Part shown: positions 11,725 through 20,619 of the stretch, piece by piece
Layout: each line of letters begins with the position of its first letter
Numbering within the stretch: the first letter of the stretch is position 1
Source: Rhodocyclales bacterium GT-UBC
Lineage (GTDB): Bacteria > Pseudomonadota > Gammaproteobacteria > Burkholderiales > Rhodocyclaceae
Direction: 5' to 3'
NCBI GenBank assembly: GCA_003583745.1
Contig: QXPY01000005.1
Coordinates: 124,001 to 188,000, forward strand
DNA: 64,000 bases
The notes under the pieces: generated by a model
What the model saw: the letters and a program-made list of their open reading frames with translations, nothing else
The model's database searches: none
What the model was told of the DNA's origin: nothing
Translations under genes and position numbers: made by a program

Positions 11725-12212
11725 TCCTCTGTCTGTGCATGGCAAGCACGTACGCAGGACCACCAACAACGGCGGTCTTGGGTACGTTGCCGCAACCATC
11801 CTGGAATCAACTCACCACGCCGCAACAATCCGTTCTCGCCCCCCTAGCCGGCAAATGGGACGCAATGGATAACATTGGGAAGAAGAAATGGATTGGCATA
11901 GCTGAACGCTATCCGAATATGAAACCGGAGGAACAACAACGCATGCAAGCCCGCATGCGGGAATGGTCAAGCCTAACCCCCGAGCAACGCTCCAAGATTC
12001 GCGGCACCTACAAAGACTTTAACCAACTGCCGGCCGAGCAGAAACAGGTTGTCAAACAAAAGTGGCAAGCTTATTCCAACCTGTCGCCTGACGAGAAGCA
12101 GCGTGTCCGCGAACATGGCAAGTCGGCCCGATTACTTACGGCGCCAATTGAAACAGGCAGCTCGACAGAGCCCCCCTCCGACACATCAATCACCGAAACC
12201 ACAAAACCCTGA
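11694..12212 (+). CDS. DUF3106 family exported protein
   Basis: A 172-residue protein with a signal peptide (residues 1-21, basic start then ILCLCMASTYAG). After it come repeated short units of the type W..L.p.qr..l (WNQLTTPQQ, WSSLTPEQR, FNQLPAEQK, YSNLSPDEK), spaced about 20-25 residues apart, as in DUF3106. The function is unknown; the repeats recall periplasmic stress proteins such as CpxP/ZraP only in general form. It overlaps the previous gene by 31 bases. Confidence 0.8.
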   Translation: MAKRRLIGGVILCLCMASTYAGPPTTAVLGTLPQPSWNQLTTPQQSVLAPLAGKWDAMDNIGKKKWIGIAERYPNMKPEEQQRMQARMREWSSLTPEQRSKIRGTYKDFNQLPAEQKQVVKQKWQAYSNLSPDEKQRVREHGKSARLLTAPIETGSSTEPPSDTSITETTKP

Positions 12213-12625
12213 TGCAGCAAAATACCGTTAGCTGGGGGCGACGCCTCGCCTGCCTGCTTTATGAAGGACTGGTCGTCTTCGCCGTTCTGTTAATCGGCTT
12301 CTTTCTCCCGCAAACAGTGCTTTCCGGTTTCGGGCTGGGAGCCACCGGAAAAGGACTGTGGGCACACATCCTTGCCCTGCTGTTGGTTTATTTTGGTTGG
12401 TTCTGGCTGCATGGCGGCCAGACACTACCGATGAAGACCTGGAAACTTCAACTCATCAATGGCGAGGGCGGCAAAATCCGGCCAGCTCAGGCACTGTTGC
12501 GCTACCTGGCTGCCTGGCCCTCCATTTTATTGCTTGGCATTGGAATTTTTTGGGCTTTTTTTGACAAAGACAAGCAGTACCTGCACGACCGGATTGCAGG
12601 AACCCGCATTGTTGCCTCCAGTTGA
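12212..12625 (+). CDS. RDD family membrane protein
   Basis: A 137-residue RDD-domain protein with three membrane segments. It starts MQQNTVSWGRRLACLLYEG, where the R-R and following acidic residue belong to the motif that names the family, and ends with QYLHDRIAGTRIV. The start overlaps the previous stop by one base (TGATG). It is last in the sigma-DUF3619-DUF3106-RDD operon and convergent with lptG. The function is not established. Confidence 0.85.
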   Translation: MQQNTVSWGRRLACLLYEGLVVFAVLLIGFFLPQTVLSGFGLGATGKGLWAHILALLLVYFGWFWLHGGQTLPMKTWKLQLINGEGGKIRPAQALLRYLAAWPSILLLGIGIFWAFFDKDKQYLHDRIAGTRIVASS

Positions 12626-12637
12626 ACAACCGCCAGC

Positions 12638-13723
12638 TTAACGCCGCTCAACCCACCACAACATCGCAATGGCTGCAAAAAGAAACATGGCGGACGGTGC
12701 CATTGCACTTGCGAAAGGCGGCCAAGAATTGATGACCCCTAGATTGGAAAACAAACCGTTCAAGGCGTAAAACAGGATTCCCATCATTACGCCGGCAAAA
12801 ATTTTCAAACTCACCCCCCCCACCCGGTTGTGCGAATAACCGAACGGCAAGGCCAAGGCCACCATCACCAGCGCAGCCAACGGGTAAATCATTTTTTTCC
12901 AGATGGCAATCTCGTAACGTTCAGTCTTCTGGTGATTCTCCATCAGATGTCGAGTGTAGCCAACCAAGCCAAACAAGGACATTCGCTCCGGGGTGACCAT
13001 CAGCACCGAAAGCAGGTCCGGCGTGACGGCTGAATGCCACTCACCCGCTTCCGCCCGTTCAACCCGGGAGACCTCTCCATCCAAAATAGTCCTTACCACC
13101 CCACGCAATGCCCAGTGCGACGGCGGAGTAAAGCTCGCCTCTTCTGCCTCCGTTACTGATTCAAGCGCATTGTTCGAATCAAACTTGTAGATCCGAATTC
13201 CTTGCAATCTCGAATCTGGCGTAGCTTTTCGAATATTGATGAAACTCCGCCCATCCTTGACCCATAGCCCGGTCTGAAATCCGCTTTGAGCAATAACCTT
13301 ACTCAAAGCCTTGGCACGAATCTCCTGCGCCAGGCGCTCCGAAAATGGCACCAACCCTTCACCAACAACGAAGGTAAGCAACGCCAGCAAACCTGCCACC
13401 CGAAATAGCGTCATCAGCAAATCACGAGTTGCCAAACCGGAAGCCCTGAGCACTGTTATTTCCGAATGACGAGCCAGGGTCGACAACGCATACAAACTGC
13501 CGATCAAGGTCGCAATCGGAATCAATTCATAGACCAAGCCCGGCAAGCTCAAGGAAACAAAAAGCAAGGCATGACTGAGTTGGTATTCGCTCTTGCCAAT
13601 GTTGCGCAACTCATTGATCAGGTCGAAAAAGCTGAACAAGGTCAAGAAGGCAGCCAACACCAGAAACACGGCCGCCAGCGTTTCCCGCATCAAATAGCGC
13701 TGATAAAGATTGAGCCGGAACAT
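12638..13723 (-). CDS. lptG: LPS export ABC transporter permease LptG
   Basis: LptG and LptF form the inner-membrane channel that, with the ATPase LptB, extracts lipopolysaccharide and sends it to LptC and the periplasmic bridge. The 361-residue protein starts MFRLNLYQRYLMRETL, has three N-terminal membrane helices, a periplasmic beta-jellyroll region (about residues 110-270) and three C-terminal helices. ATG 13723 overlaps the lptF stop by one base. The longer open frame upstream is a shadow of lptF. Confidence 0.93.
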   Translation of the reverse strand: MFRLNLYQRYLMRETLAAVFLVLAAFLTLFSFFDLINELRNIGKSEYQLSHALLFVSLSLPGLVYELIPIATLIGSLYALSTLARHSEITVLRASGLATRDLLMTLFRVAGLLALLTFVVGEGLVPFSERLAQEIRAKALSKVIAQSGFQTGLWVKDGRSFINIRKATPDSRLQGIRIYKFDSNNALESVTEAEEASFTPPSHWALRGVVRTILDGEVSRVERAEAGEWHSAVTPDLLSVLMVTPERMSLFGLVGYTRHLMENHQKTERYEIAIWKKMIYPLAALVMVALALPFGYSHNRVGGVSLKIFAGVMMGILFYALNGLFSNLGVINSWPPFASAMAPSAMFLFAAIAMLWWVERR

Positions 13724-14805
13724 CAGGAAGCGCTCCGCTGCCACGGCATACGAACGGCAATACGGCGATAGAACAGCCAGGCCAGCGGCACCAGCATCAG
13801 CACATGAACTACCCAGACACCTACCCAGAAGGACAATTTTCCCTGGGCCACCCAAGCCTGACAAACCGAGATCAAATTGCTGTATATCGCGTAAATAAGA
13901 ATGGCGATCAACATGTTTGCCGAACGCCCGGCACGCGGATTAACGTAGGAAAGCGGAATAGCCAAAAGCGCCAGGATCAGTGCCGATACCGGCATGCCAA
14001 TCCGCCACAACAACTCGCCCCGCGCCGAATTGCTGTCATCGAGAAGCAATTCGGTAATTGGCATACGATTGGGCAGCCTTTCGGAAGGCTTCGCTTCGCC
14101 ATCCTCGGTCCTCACCTTGTAGCGCTCGAACTCCATCACCTTGAACTCTGGCGATCCAGGCTCAACCTCGTATCGACGCCCATGTTCAAGAACCACAAAG
14201 CGATCACCGTTCGGTGCAAACTCCTGATATCCAGAGTTGGACATCACCACACCCAGTTTGCCATCCTGCATTGACGCCACAAAAACATTGCCGACCTGGC
14301 TCGCATCATCAGCCAGCGCTTCAACGAAAAAGATACGCTGCCCCTTCTTCGCTTCACGAAACGCTCCCGGAGAAACCTGCGACACATCACTGCGCGCCGA
14401 CAATTGCTGCTTGTATTCAGCCGTGTTGTAATTTGCCCACGGCGAGAGAAAACCCGAAAGCACCGCTATCGCCAAAACGATAGGCAAAGCAAACCGAAGA
14501 ACCGGCCGCACCCAAGCCGTCAGCGGCTGGCCACAGGAAAACCATACCACCATTTCCGAATCCCGGTAGGCGCGCGACAAACTCAGCAAAATTGATACGA
14601 AAAGCGTCAGAGACAGAAGAATCGGCATGAAATTCAATGCCGCAAACCCGAGAAGCGAGAGCACAGCCTCGGGCGCAATCGTTCCTCCGGCAGCATCTTT
14701 CAGCAATCGGATCAATTGGGTGGAGGTCAGGATGGCCAGCAGGGCAACGCTAATGCCGGCGGCTGCCTGAGCGAACTCACGCCGGACGGCGCGCTCGAAT
14801 ATCAT
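13723..14805 (-). CDS. lptF: LPS export ABC transporter permease LptF
   Basis: Partner of LptG in lipopolysaccharide extraction. 360 residues, beginning MIFERAVRREFAQAAAG, with the same arrangement of three helices, periplasmic domain and three helices. GLSPWANYNTAEYKQQL-like sequence at the first periplasmic boundary is typical of LptF. It is divergent from pepA, with 71 bases between the two starts, an arrangement usual in proteobacteria. Confidence 0.93.
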   Translation of the reverse strand: MIFERAVRREFAQAAAGISVALLAILTSTQLIRLLKDAAGGTIAPEAVLSLLGFAALNFMPILLSLTLFVSILLSLSRAYRDSEMVVWFSCGQPLTAWVRPVLRFALPIVLAIAVLSGFLSPWANYNTAEYKQQLSARSDVSQVSPGAFREAKKGQRIFFVEALADDASQVGNVFVASMQDGKLGVVMSNSGYQEFAPNGDRFVVLEHGRRYEVEPGSPEFKVMEFERYKVRTEDGEAKPSERLPNRMPITELLLDDSNSARGELLWRIGMPVSALILALLAIPLSYVNPRAGRSANMLIAILIYAIYSNLISVCQAWVAQGKLSFWVGVWVVHVLMLVPLAWLFYRRIAVRMPWQRSAS

Positions 14806-14876
14806 GTTTTGACGAAACCAAAAAAATGCGAGGATAATCCCGCGAATACTGATATTTCCCTGATCAGGAGCAGCCT

Positions 14877-16373
14877 GTGGAATTTAGCATAAAAAGCGGT
14901 AGCCCGGAAAAACAGCGCAGTGCTTGCGTTGTTGTTGGGGTCTTCGAGTCACGCAAGCTAACCTTGCCTGCAGAATTGCTCGACAAGGCTGCGAATGGCT
15001 ACATTTCCGACATCATTCGGCGTGGGGACATGGAAGGAAAGTCCGGCACGACCTTGCTGCTGCATAACGTGCCCGGTACCTTGTGTGATCGCGTCCTGCT
15101 CATTGGCTTGGGCAAGGAAAAGGACTTCCGAGAAAAAGAGTTCTGCTCGGCAGTTCGGACTGTCGTCAAAACACTCAATGAAACCGGTGCTTTCGACGCC
15201 TCGATTTTTCTGACTGAACTTGCCGTCAAGAAGCGCAGCGTCGCTTGGCGCGTCCGCCAAACGGCAATTGCCGCACTCGATGCGACCTACAAATTCGATC
15301 AATTCAAGAGCAAAAAGGACGAGGTCCGTCGCCCCCTGCGCAAGCTGACGCTAGGCGTCGAACGCCGCAACGAGCTGGCGCTGGCCGAAGAAGCGTTAAG
15401 CCAGGGCATTGCCATCGCCGAAGGCATGGCGCTGACCAAGACCCTCGGCAACCTGCCACCGAATGTCTGCCACCCGACCTATCTCGCCGAGCAAGCCTTG
15501 GGAATGGCCGCCGAATTCAAGCTTGGCTGCGAAGTCCTTGAACGCAGTGACATGGAAAAGCTGGGCATGCACTCCCTGCTCTCCGTCGCCAAAGGCTCCC
15601 ACCAGCCACCCAAGTTAATCATCCTGACCCACAAGGGCGGCAAAGCCAGTGAAAAGCCGGTAGTTCTGGTCGGCAAGGGCGTCACCTTCGACACCGGCGG
15701 CATCTCGCTGAAACCGGGCGCCGAGATGGATGAAATGAAGTACGACATGTGCGGTGCGGCCAGCGTTTTGGGCACCATGCAGGCGGTAGCCCGCATGGGA
15801 CTGCCGATCAACTTGACCGTCGTCGTCCCGGCTACCGAGAACATGCCTGGTGGCGGCGCGACCCGACCGGGCGACATCGTCACATCGATGTCCGGCCAGA
15901 CCATCGAAATACTCAACACCGACGCCGAAGGCCGTCTGATCTTGTGCGACGCCCTGAGCTACGCCGAGCGCTTTGAACCGGATACCGTCATCGACGTCGC
16001 CACGCTGACCGGCGCTTGCGTCGTCGCGCTCGGCCATATCGCGACCGGCCTGTTCTCCAACAAGGACAGTCTTGCCCGCGACCTGCTCGACGCCGGCGAA
16101 GAGTCGCACGACCGTGCCTGGCACATGCCGCTCTGGGACGACTATCAGGAGTTGCTGAAGAGCCCGTTCGCCGACATGGCCAACATCGGCGGCCGCTGGG
16201 GCGGAGCAGTTACTGCTGCCTGCTTCCTGGCCCGATTCACCAAAAAATTCGACTGGGCTCATCTGGACATCGCCGGCACCGCCTGGAAATCGGGCAGCGA
16301 CAAGGGGGCCACGGGCCGGCCGGTCCCCTTGTTGACGCATTACCTCTTGCAACGCGCCGGCAAACTCAATTGA
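14877..16373 (+). CDS. pepA: Cytosol (leucyl) aminopeptidase PepA
   Basis: A di-metal M17 aminopeptidase that releases N-terminal residues from peptides; in some bacteria it also binds DNA. The 498-residue protein has a variable N-terminal domain and the catalytic domain with GKGVTFDTGGISLKPG and the signature NTDAEGRLIL, which together supply the metal ligands. It begins with GTG at 14877. Its stop overlaps the TTG start of holC, as in many proteobacteria. Confidence 0.96.
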   Translation: MEFSIKSGSPEKQRSACVVVGVFESRKLTLPAELLDKAANGYISDIIRRGDMEGKSGTTLLLHNVPGTLCDRVLLIGLGKEKDFREKEFCSAVRTVVKTLNETGAFDASIFLTELAVKKRSVAWRVRQTAIAALDATYKFDQFKSKKDEVRRPLRKLTLGVERRNELALAEEALSQGIAIAEGMALTKTLGNLPPNVCHPTYLAEQALGMAAEFKLGCEVLERSDMEKLGMHSLLSVAKGSHQPPKLIILTHKGGKASEKPVVLVGKGVTFDTGGISLKPGAEMDEMKYDMCGAASVLGTMQAVARMGLPINLTVVVPATENMPGGGATRPGDIVTSMSGQTIEILNTDAEGRLILCDALSYAERFEPDTVIDVATLTGACVVALGHIATGLFSNKDSLARDLLDAGEESHDRAWHMPLWDDYQELLKSPFADMANIGGRWGGAVTAACFLARFTKKFDWAHLDIAGTAWKSGSDKGATGRPVPLLTHYLLQRAGKLN

Positions 16374-16792
16374 CCCAAGTCTTCTTCTACCACGGGGCGG
16401 CGGACCGGATTGCCGCCGCCTGCGCCCTGCTGGGTGGCGCCTGCGCGAAAAAGAAGGCGATGCTGGTCTATGCCCCCGACAAAGACGTTGCCAACCACCT
16501 CGACCGCATGCTGTGGACCCACCCGGCACTGAGTTTTGTCCCGCACTGCGCCGCCAACTCGCCGCTGGCCAGCGAAACGCCGGTGCTGATTGCCGACTCG
16601 CTGGAAGCCATTACCCAGGACGAGCGCCTGATGAACCTGAGCCGCGAAATCCCGCCCGGTTTCTCCCGCTTCCAAAGCCTGATCGAAGTCGTTGGACAGG
16701 AAGAAGCCGACCGTACTGCCGCCCGCGACCGCGTCAAGTTTTACAAAGATCACGGCTGCGAAGTGCGCTATTTTGACCTGAACGACCGTTAG
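16370..16792 (+). CDS. holC: DNA polymerase III chi subunit
   Basis: HolC (chi) links the clamp loader to SSB during replication. The 140-residue protein starts MTQVFFYHGAADRIAAACALL and contains KKKAMLVYAPD and DRMLWTHPALSFVPH, which are clear HolC features. The start is TTG 16370, overlapping the pepA stop (TTGA). A much longer open frame upstream is a pepA shadow. The order pepA-holC-valS is conserved in proteobacteria. Confidence 0.92.
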   Translation: MTQVFFYHGAADRIAAACALLGGACAKKKAMLVYAPDKDVANHLDRMLWTHPALSFVPHCAANSPLASETPVLIADSLEAITQDERLMNLSREIPPGFSRFQSLIEVVGQEEADRTAARDRVKFYKDHGCEVRYFDLNDR

Positions 16793-16800
16793 GATCGCCC

Positions 16801-17202
16801 GTGCCCAGTCCAATCATCGCCCGCGCCGACGCACTGATGCAACGCCGTCGTCAGAATTCGGCTCCCGGCGACGATATCCCGGTTTTAACCGACAGCATCA
16901 ATGACGATGATGACATTCCTGTACTAGTTGATGCAGAAGCACCACAACTCGTAGAGATGCCGATCATCGCCCCCACCGCCAGCAGCGAATCAAGCGATGC
17001 CGAAAGGGATCTTGGCGACCAGAACGAATCCCTCGCCGTACCGGCCTTTGACTCTGCACTGCGCGACATCATTACCCATGAACTGGCTCGACGCATCGAG
17101 CAACGCCTAAGTGCCGAGTTGCCGAGATTGATCGAAGCCACTGTTCGCGACTACCTCACCGAACAGGACTTGGTAGCACGCCTGCAAGCACGCGACGAAT
17201 AG
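16801..17202 (+). CDS. Acidic hypothetical protein between holC and valS
   Basis: A 133-residue protein starting at GTG 16801, 8 bases after holC. The N-terminal half is acidic and probably disordered, with two IPVL repeats (DDIPVLTD at about residues 24-31, DDIPVLVD at about 37-44). The C-terminal 50 residues are predicted helical (ALRDIITHELARRIEQRL). The layout resembles DUF2486 proteins of betaproteobacteria, but I cannot confirm this. No function can be given. Confidence 0.6.
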   Translation: MPSPIIARADALMQRRRQNSAPGDDIPVLTDSINDDDDIPVLVDAEAPQLVEMPIIAPTASSESSDAERDLGDQNESLAVPAFDSALRDIITHELARRIEQRLSAELPRLIEATVRDYLTEQDLVARLQARDE

Positions 17203-17266
17203 ATAGGGCCGGAACCGGAGCCCGCCTCCGGTATAATTTTGGGTTTTCCCCTTTTCCGACAAGCCC

Positions 17267-20107
17267 ATGGAACTCGCCAAAGCCTTTGAACCAGCCGATA
17301 TCGAACGCCGCTGGTATCCCGAGTGGGAAGCCCAGAATTATTTCGCTGCCGGCGTAGACGACAGCAAGACCGACAACTTCTGCATCCTGCTGCCGCCGCC
17401 CAACGTCACCGGCACGCTGCACATGGGTCACGGCTTCAACCAGACGATCATGGATGCGCTGACCCGCTACTATCGGATGCGCGGCCACAACACGCTGTGG
17501 CAGCCGGGTACCGACCACGCCGGTATTGCCACCCAGATCGTCGTCGAACGCCAACTGGACGCCCTGGGCATCTCCCGCCACGACCTCGGCCGTGAGAAAT
17601 TCCTGGAGAAAGTCTGGGAATGGAAGGAATACTCCGGCAACACCATCACCAAGCAGATGCGCCGCATGGGCACCAGCCCGGACTGGAAGCGCGAGCGCTT
17701 CACGATGGACGCCGGCCTCAACAAGGTGGTGAACGAAACCTTCGTCCGCTTGTACAACGAAGGCCTGATCTACCGTGGCAAGCGCCTGGTGAACTGGGAC
17801 CCGAAACTGAACACCGCCGTCTCCGACCTCGAAGTGGTGCAGGAAGAAGAAGACGGCTTCATGTGGCACATCCGCTATGCGCTGGCCGATGGCTCGGGCA
17901 GCCTGGTGGTGGCCACCACCCGCCCGGAAACCATGCTCGGCGATACCGCAGTGATGGTTCACCCCGAAGACGAGCGCTACAAGCACATGATCGGCAAGCT
18001 GGTGAAGCTGCCGCTGACCGATCGCGAAATCCCGATCATTGCCGACAGCTATGTCGATCTCGAATTCGGCACCGGCTGCGTCAAGGTCACTCCGGCGCAT
18101 GACTTCAACGACTACGCAGTCGGCCAGCGCCACAACCTGCCGCTGATCTCCATCCTGACCCTGGATGCCAAGATCAACGACAACGCCCCGGAAAAATATC
18201 GCGGCCTGGACCGCTTCGACGCCCGCAAGGCCGTCGTTGCCGACCTCGAAGCCCTCGGCATCCTCGAAAAGACCGACAAGCACAAGCTCAAGGTGCCGCG
18301 CGGCGATCGGACCAATGTCGTCATCGAACCGATGCTCACCGACCAGTGGTTTGTCGCCATGTCGAAGCCGGGCGACGATGGCAAATCGATTACCGAAAAG
18401 GCGCTCGATGTCGTGCATTCCGGCGAGATCAAGTTCTACCCGGAAAACTGGGTCAATACCTACAACCAGTGGCTGAACAACATTCAGGACTGGTGTATTT
18501 CCCGCCAACTGTGGTGGGGCCATCAGATTCCCGCCTGGTACGGCGACAATGGCGAAATTTTCGTTGCCCACAACGAAGAAGAAGCCCGTGCCGCCGCGGC
18601 GAAACAAGGCTATGCCGGTGCCCTCAAGCGCGACGACGACGTCCTCGACACCTGGTTCTCGTCTGCCCTGTGGCCGTTCTCGACCCTGGACTGGACCGGT
18701 GACGCCGCCATCGACGCGGCCAATCCGCTGCTCAAGCAGTACCTGCCGTCATCGGTGCTGGTCACCGGCTTCGACATCATCTTCTTCTGGGTCGCCCGCA
18801 TGGTCATGATGACCAAGCAGATCACCGGCCAGATTCCCTTCAAGCATGTCTATGTACATGGCCTGATCCGCGATGGCGAAGGCCAGAAGATGTCGAAGTC
18901 CAAGGGCAACGTGCTCGACCCGATCGACCTGATCGACGGCATCGGCCTCGATGCGCTGATCGAAAAGCGCACCACCGGCCTGATGAACCCGAAGCAGGCT
19001 GAGAGCATCGCCAAGAAAACCAAGAAGGAATTCCCGGAGGGCATCCAGTCCTTTGGTACCGACGCGCTGCGCTTCACCTTTGCCAGCCTGGCTTCGCCGG
19101 GCCGCGACATCAAGTTCGACCTGAACCGTTGCGACGGCTATCGCAATTTCTGCAACAAGCTGTGGAATGCCACCCGCTTCGTACTGATGAATGTCGAAGG
19201 CCACGACCTGGCACTCGATCACCAACAGGGCCGCGGCGGCGTCTGCAAACTGCCAGCCGGCGAACCTCGCCTCAAATTCAGCTTTGCCGACCGCTGGATC
19301 GTCAGCCAGCTGCAACGCGTCGAGCAGGAAGTCGAGCGCCATTTCATCGACTACCGCTTCGACCTGGTCGCCCAGAGCATCTACAAGTTCGTCTGGGACG
19401 AGTTCTGCGACTGGTACCTGGAAATCGCCAAGGTTGAAATCCAGACCGGCGACGAAGCCCAGCAACGCGGTGCCCGCCGTACCCTGATCCGGACGCTGGA
19501 AGCCGTGCTGCGCCTGGCCCACCCGCTGATCCCGTTCATCACCGAAGAACTGTGGCAGACCGTCGCTCCGATCGCCGGCCGCAAGACACACGACTCGATC
19601 ATGCTCGCCGCCTACCCAACCAGCGAACCGAGCCGTATCGACGAAGCCGCCGAAGCCAAGGTCGAGCGCCTCAAGGCTCTGGCCTACGCCTGCCGCAACC
19701 TGCGTGGCGAAATGAGCCTGTCACCGGCACAACGCATGCCGCTGCTGGTTGCCGGCGGCGGCGCCGAGATGGCTGAATTCGCGCCGATCCTGCAGGCACT
19801 GGGCAAGCTTTCCGAGGTTCAGATCGTCGATGACATGCCGGCCGACGCCATGGCACCGGTGGCCGTGGTGGGCGAAACCCGCCTGATGCTCAAGGTCGAA
19901 ATCGACGTTGCCGCCGAGAAGATCCGCCTGGCCAAGGAAATCGAAAAGCTGGAAAAGCAGATCTCGATCGCCCAGGGCAAGCTGAACAATGAAGGCTTCG
20001 TTGCCCGCGCCCCGGCCGCCGTGATCGACCAGGAAAAGCAGCGCGTGGCCGATTTCACGGCCACGCTGGAAAAGCTCAAGCCGCAACTCGCCAAGCTGGA
20101 CAACTGA
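17267..20107 (+). CDS. valS: Valyl-tRNA synthetase
   Basis: A class I synthetase of 946 residues that charges tRNA-Val and edits threonine. The HIGH motif is [16 protein letters not shown] at about residue 45, the KMSKS motif is QKMSKSKGN at about residue 545, and the CP1 editing domain lies between them with [13 protein letters not shown]. The C-terminal coiled coil ([14 protein letters not shown] onwards) is complete. It follows holC and the small acidic protein. Confidence 0.98.
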   Translation: MELAKAFEPADIERRWYPEWEAQNYFAAGVDDSKTDNFCILLPPPNVTGTLHMGHGFNQTIMDALTRYYRMRGHNTLWQPGTDHAGIATQIVVERQLDALGISRHDLGREKFLEKVWEWKEYSGNTITKQMRRMGTSPDWKRERFTMDAGLNKVVNETFVRLYNEGLIYRGKRLVNWDPKLNTAVSDLEVVQEEEDGFMWHIRYALADGSGSLVVATTRPETMLGDTAVMVHPEDERYKHMIGKLVKLPLTDREIPIIADSYVDLEFGTGCVKVTPAHDFNDYAVGQRHNLPLISILTLDAKINDNAPEKYRGLDRFDARKAVVADLEALGILEKTDKHKLKVPRGDRTNVVIEPMLTDQWFVAMSKPGDDGKSITEKALDVVHSGEIKFYPENWVNTYNQWLNNIQDWCISRQLWWGHQIPAWYGDNGEIFVAHNEEEARAAAAKQGYAGALKRDDDVLDTWFSSALWPFSTLDWTGDAAIDAANPLLKQYLPSSVLVTGFDIIFFWVARMVMMTKQITGQIPFKHVYVHGLIRDGEGQKMSKSKGNVLDPIDLIDGIGLDALIEKRTTGLMNPKQAESIAKKTKKEFPEGIQSFGTDALRFTFASLASPGRDIKFDLNRCDGYRNFCNKLWNATRFVLMNVEGHDLALDHQQGRGGVCKLPAGEPRLKFSFADRWIVSQLQRVEQEVERHFIDYRFDLVAQSIYKFVWDEFCDWYLEIAKVEIQTGDEAQQRGARRTLIRTLEAVLRLAHPLIPFITEELWQTVAPIAGRKTHDSIMLAAYPTSEPSRIDEAAEAKVERLKALAYACRNLRGEMSLSPAQRMPLLVAGGGAEMAEFAPILQALGKLSEVQIVDDMPADAMAPVAVVGETRLMLKVEIDVAAEKIRLAKEIEKLEKQISIAQGKLNNEGFVARAPAAVIDQEKQRVADFTATLEKLKPQLAKLDN

Positions 20108-20108
20108 G

Positions 20109-20606
20109 ATGAGCCAGCCCCCCATCAATAACCGCTTTGGCCAGATTTTCAAGGCGCTAATGCTTTTCTGCGGCCTGATCTGGGTCTGGGGCATGGCGCT
20201 GATGGCGCTCTGGCCATGGCACAAGGGGGGCGAATGGCTGGCCGAATTCCCGATCGTCGCCGTCTGCGCACCGGAAACGGTGTGCGCGGTGCCGATCGGC
20301 GAATTGTCCCAAGCCCGCGCCGAAGGCAAGCTGATTTCGCTGCAGCCGCCCGGTGAAGGAGGAGAACTGGCCTACGAGGCCCTGCATCTGCAATGGAAAC
20401 CGGGCAAGAATCTGATCGAGAGCAAGGTATCGGCCTGGAACTTCCAGACCACCGTACGTTACCGGATCGAAAACGAGACCCCGGTCCTGCTCGAATACCA
20501 GGAGATCAGTGCCAAGGTCTTCCTGGCCGCCATCGCCGGTGCCCTGCTCAGCCTGATCGGCATTTATTACCGCAAGCTGCGTCCGGCCAGGAAAGCCGAA
20601 GCCTGA
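20109..20606 (+). CDS. Small membrane protein of unknown function after valS
   Basis: A 165-residue protein one base after valS. It has an N-terminal membrane helix (residues 14-35, ALMLFCGLIWVWGMAL), a soluble domain of about 100 residues with VCAPETVCAVPIGEL (two cysteines seven residues apart), and a second membrane helix near residue 140 followed by a basic tail. The middle domain is therefore probably periplasmic. I do not recognise the family. Confidence 0.65.
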   Translation: MSQPPINNRFGQIFKALMLFCGLIWVWGMALMALWPWHKGGEWLAEFPIVAVCAPETVCAVPIGELSQARAEGKLISLQPPGEGGELAYEALHLQWKPGKNLIESKVSAWNFQTTVRYRIENETPVLLEYQEISAKVFLAAIAGALLSLIGIYYRKLRPARKAEA

Positions 20607-20619
20607 AGTCCGGCATGGC

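Noticed and set aside
17156-18607. 483-residue frame antisense to valS
   Set aside because: valS is certain here. The antisense product has the biased composition of a codon shadow.
20109-20606. Calling the small protein after valS a cytochrome or thioredoxin-like protein from its two cysteines
   Set aside because: There is no CxxC or CxxCH motif, and no family was recognised.
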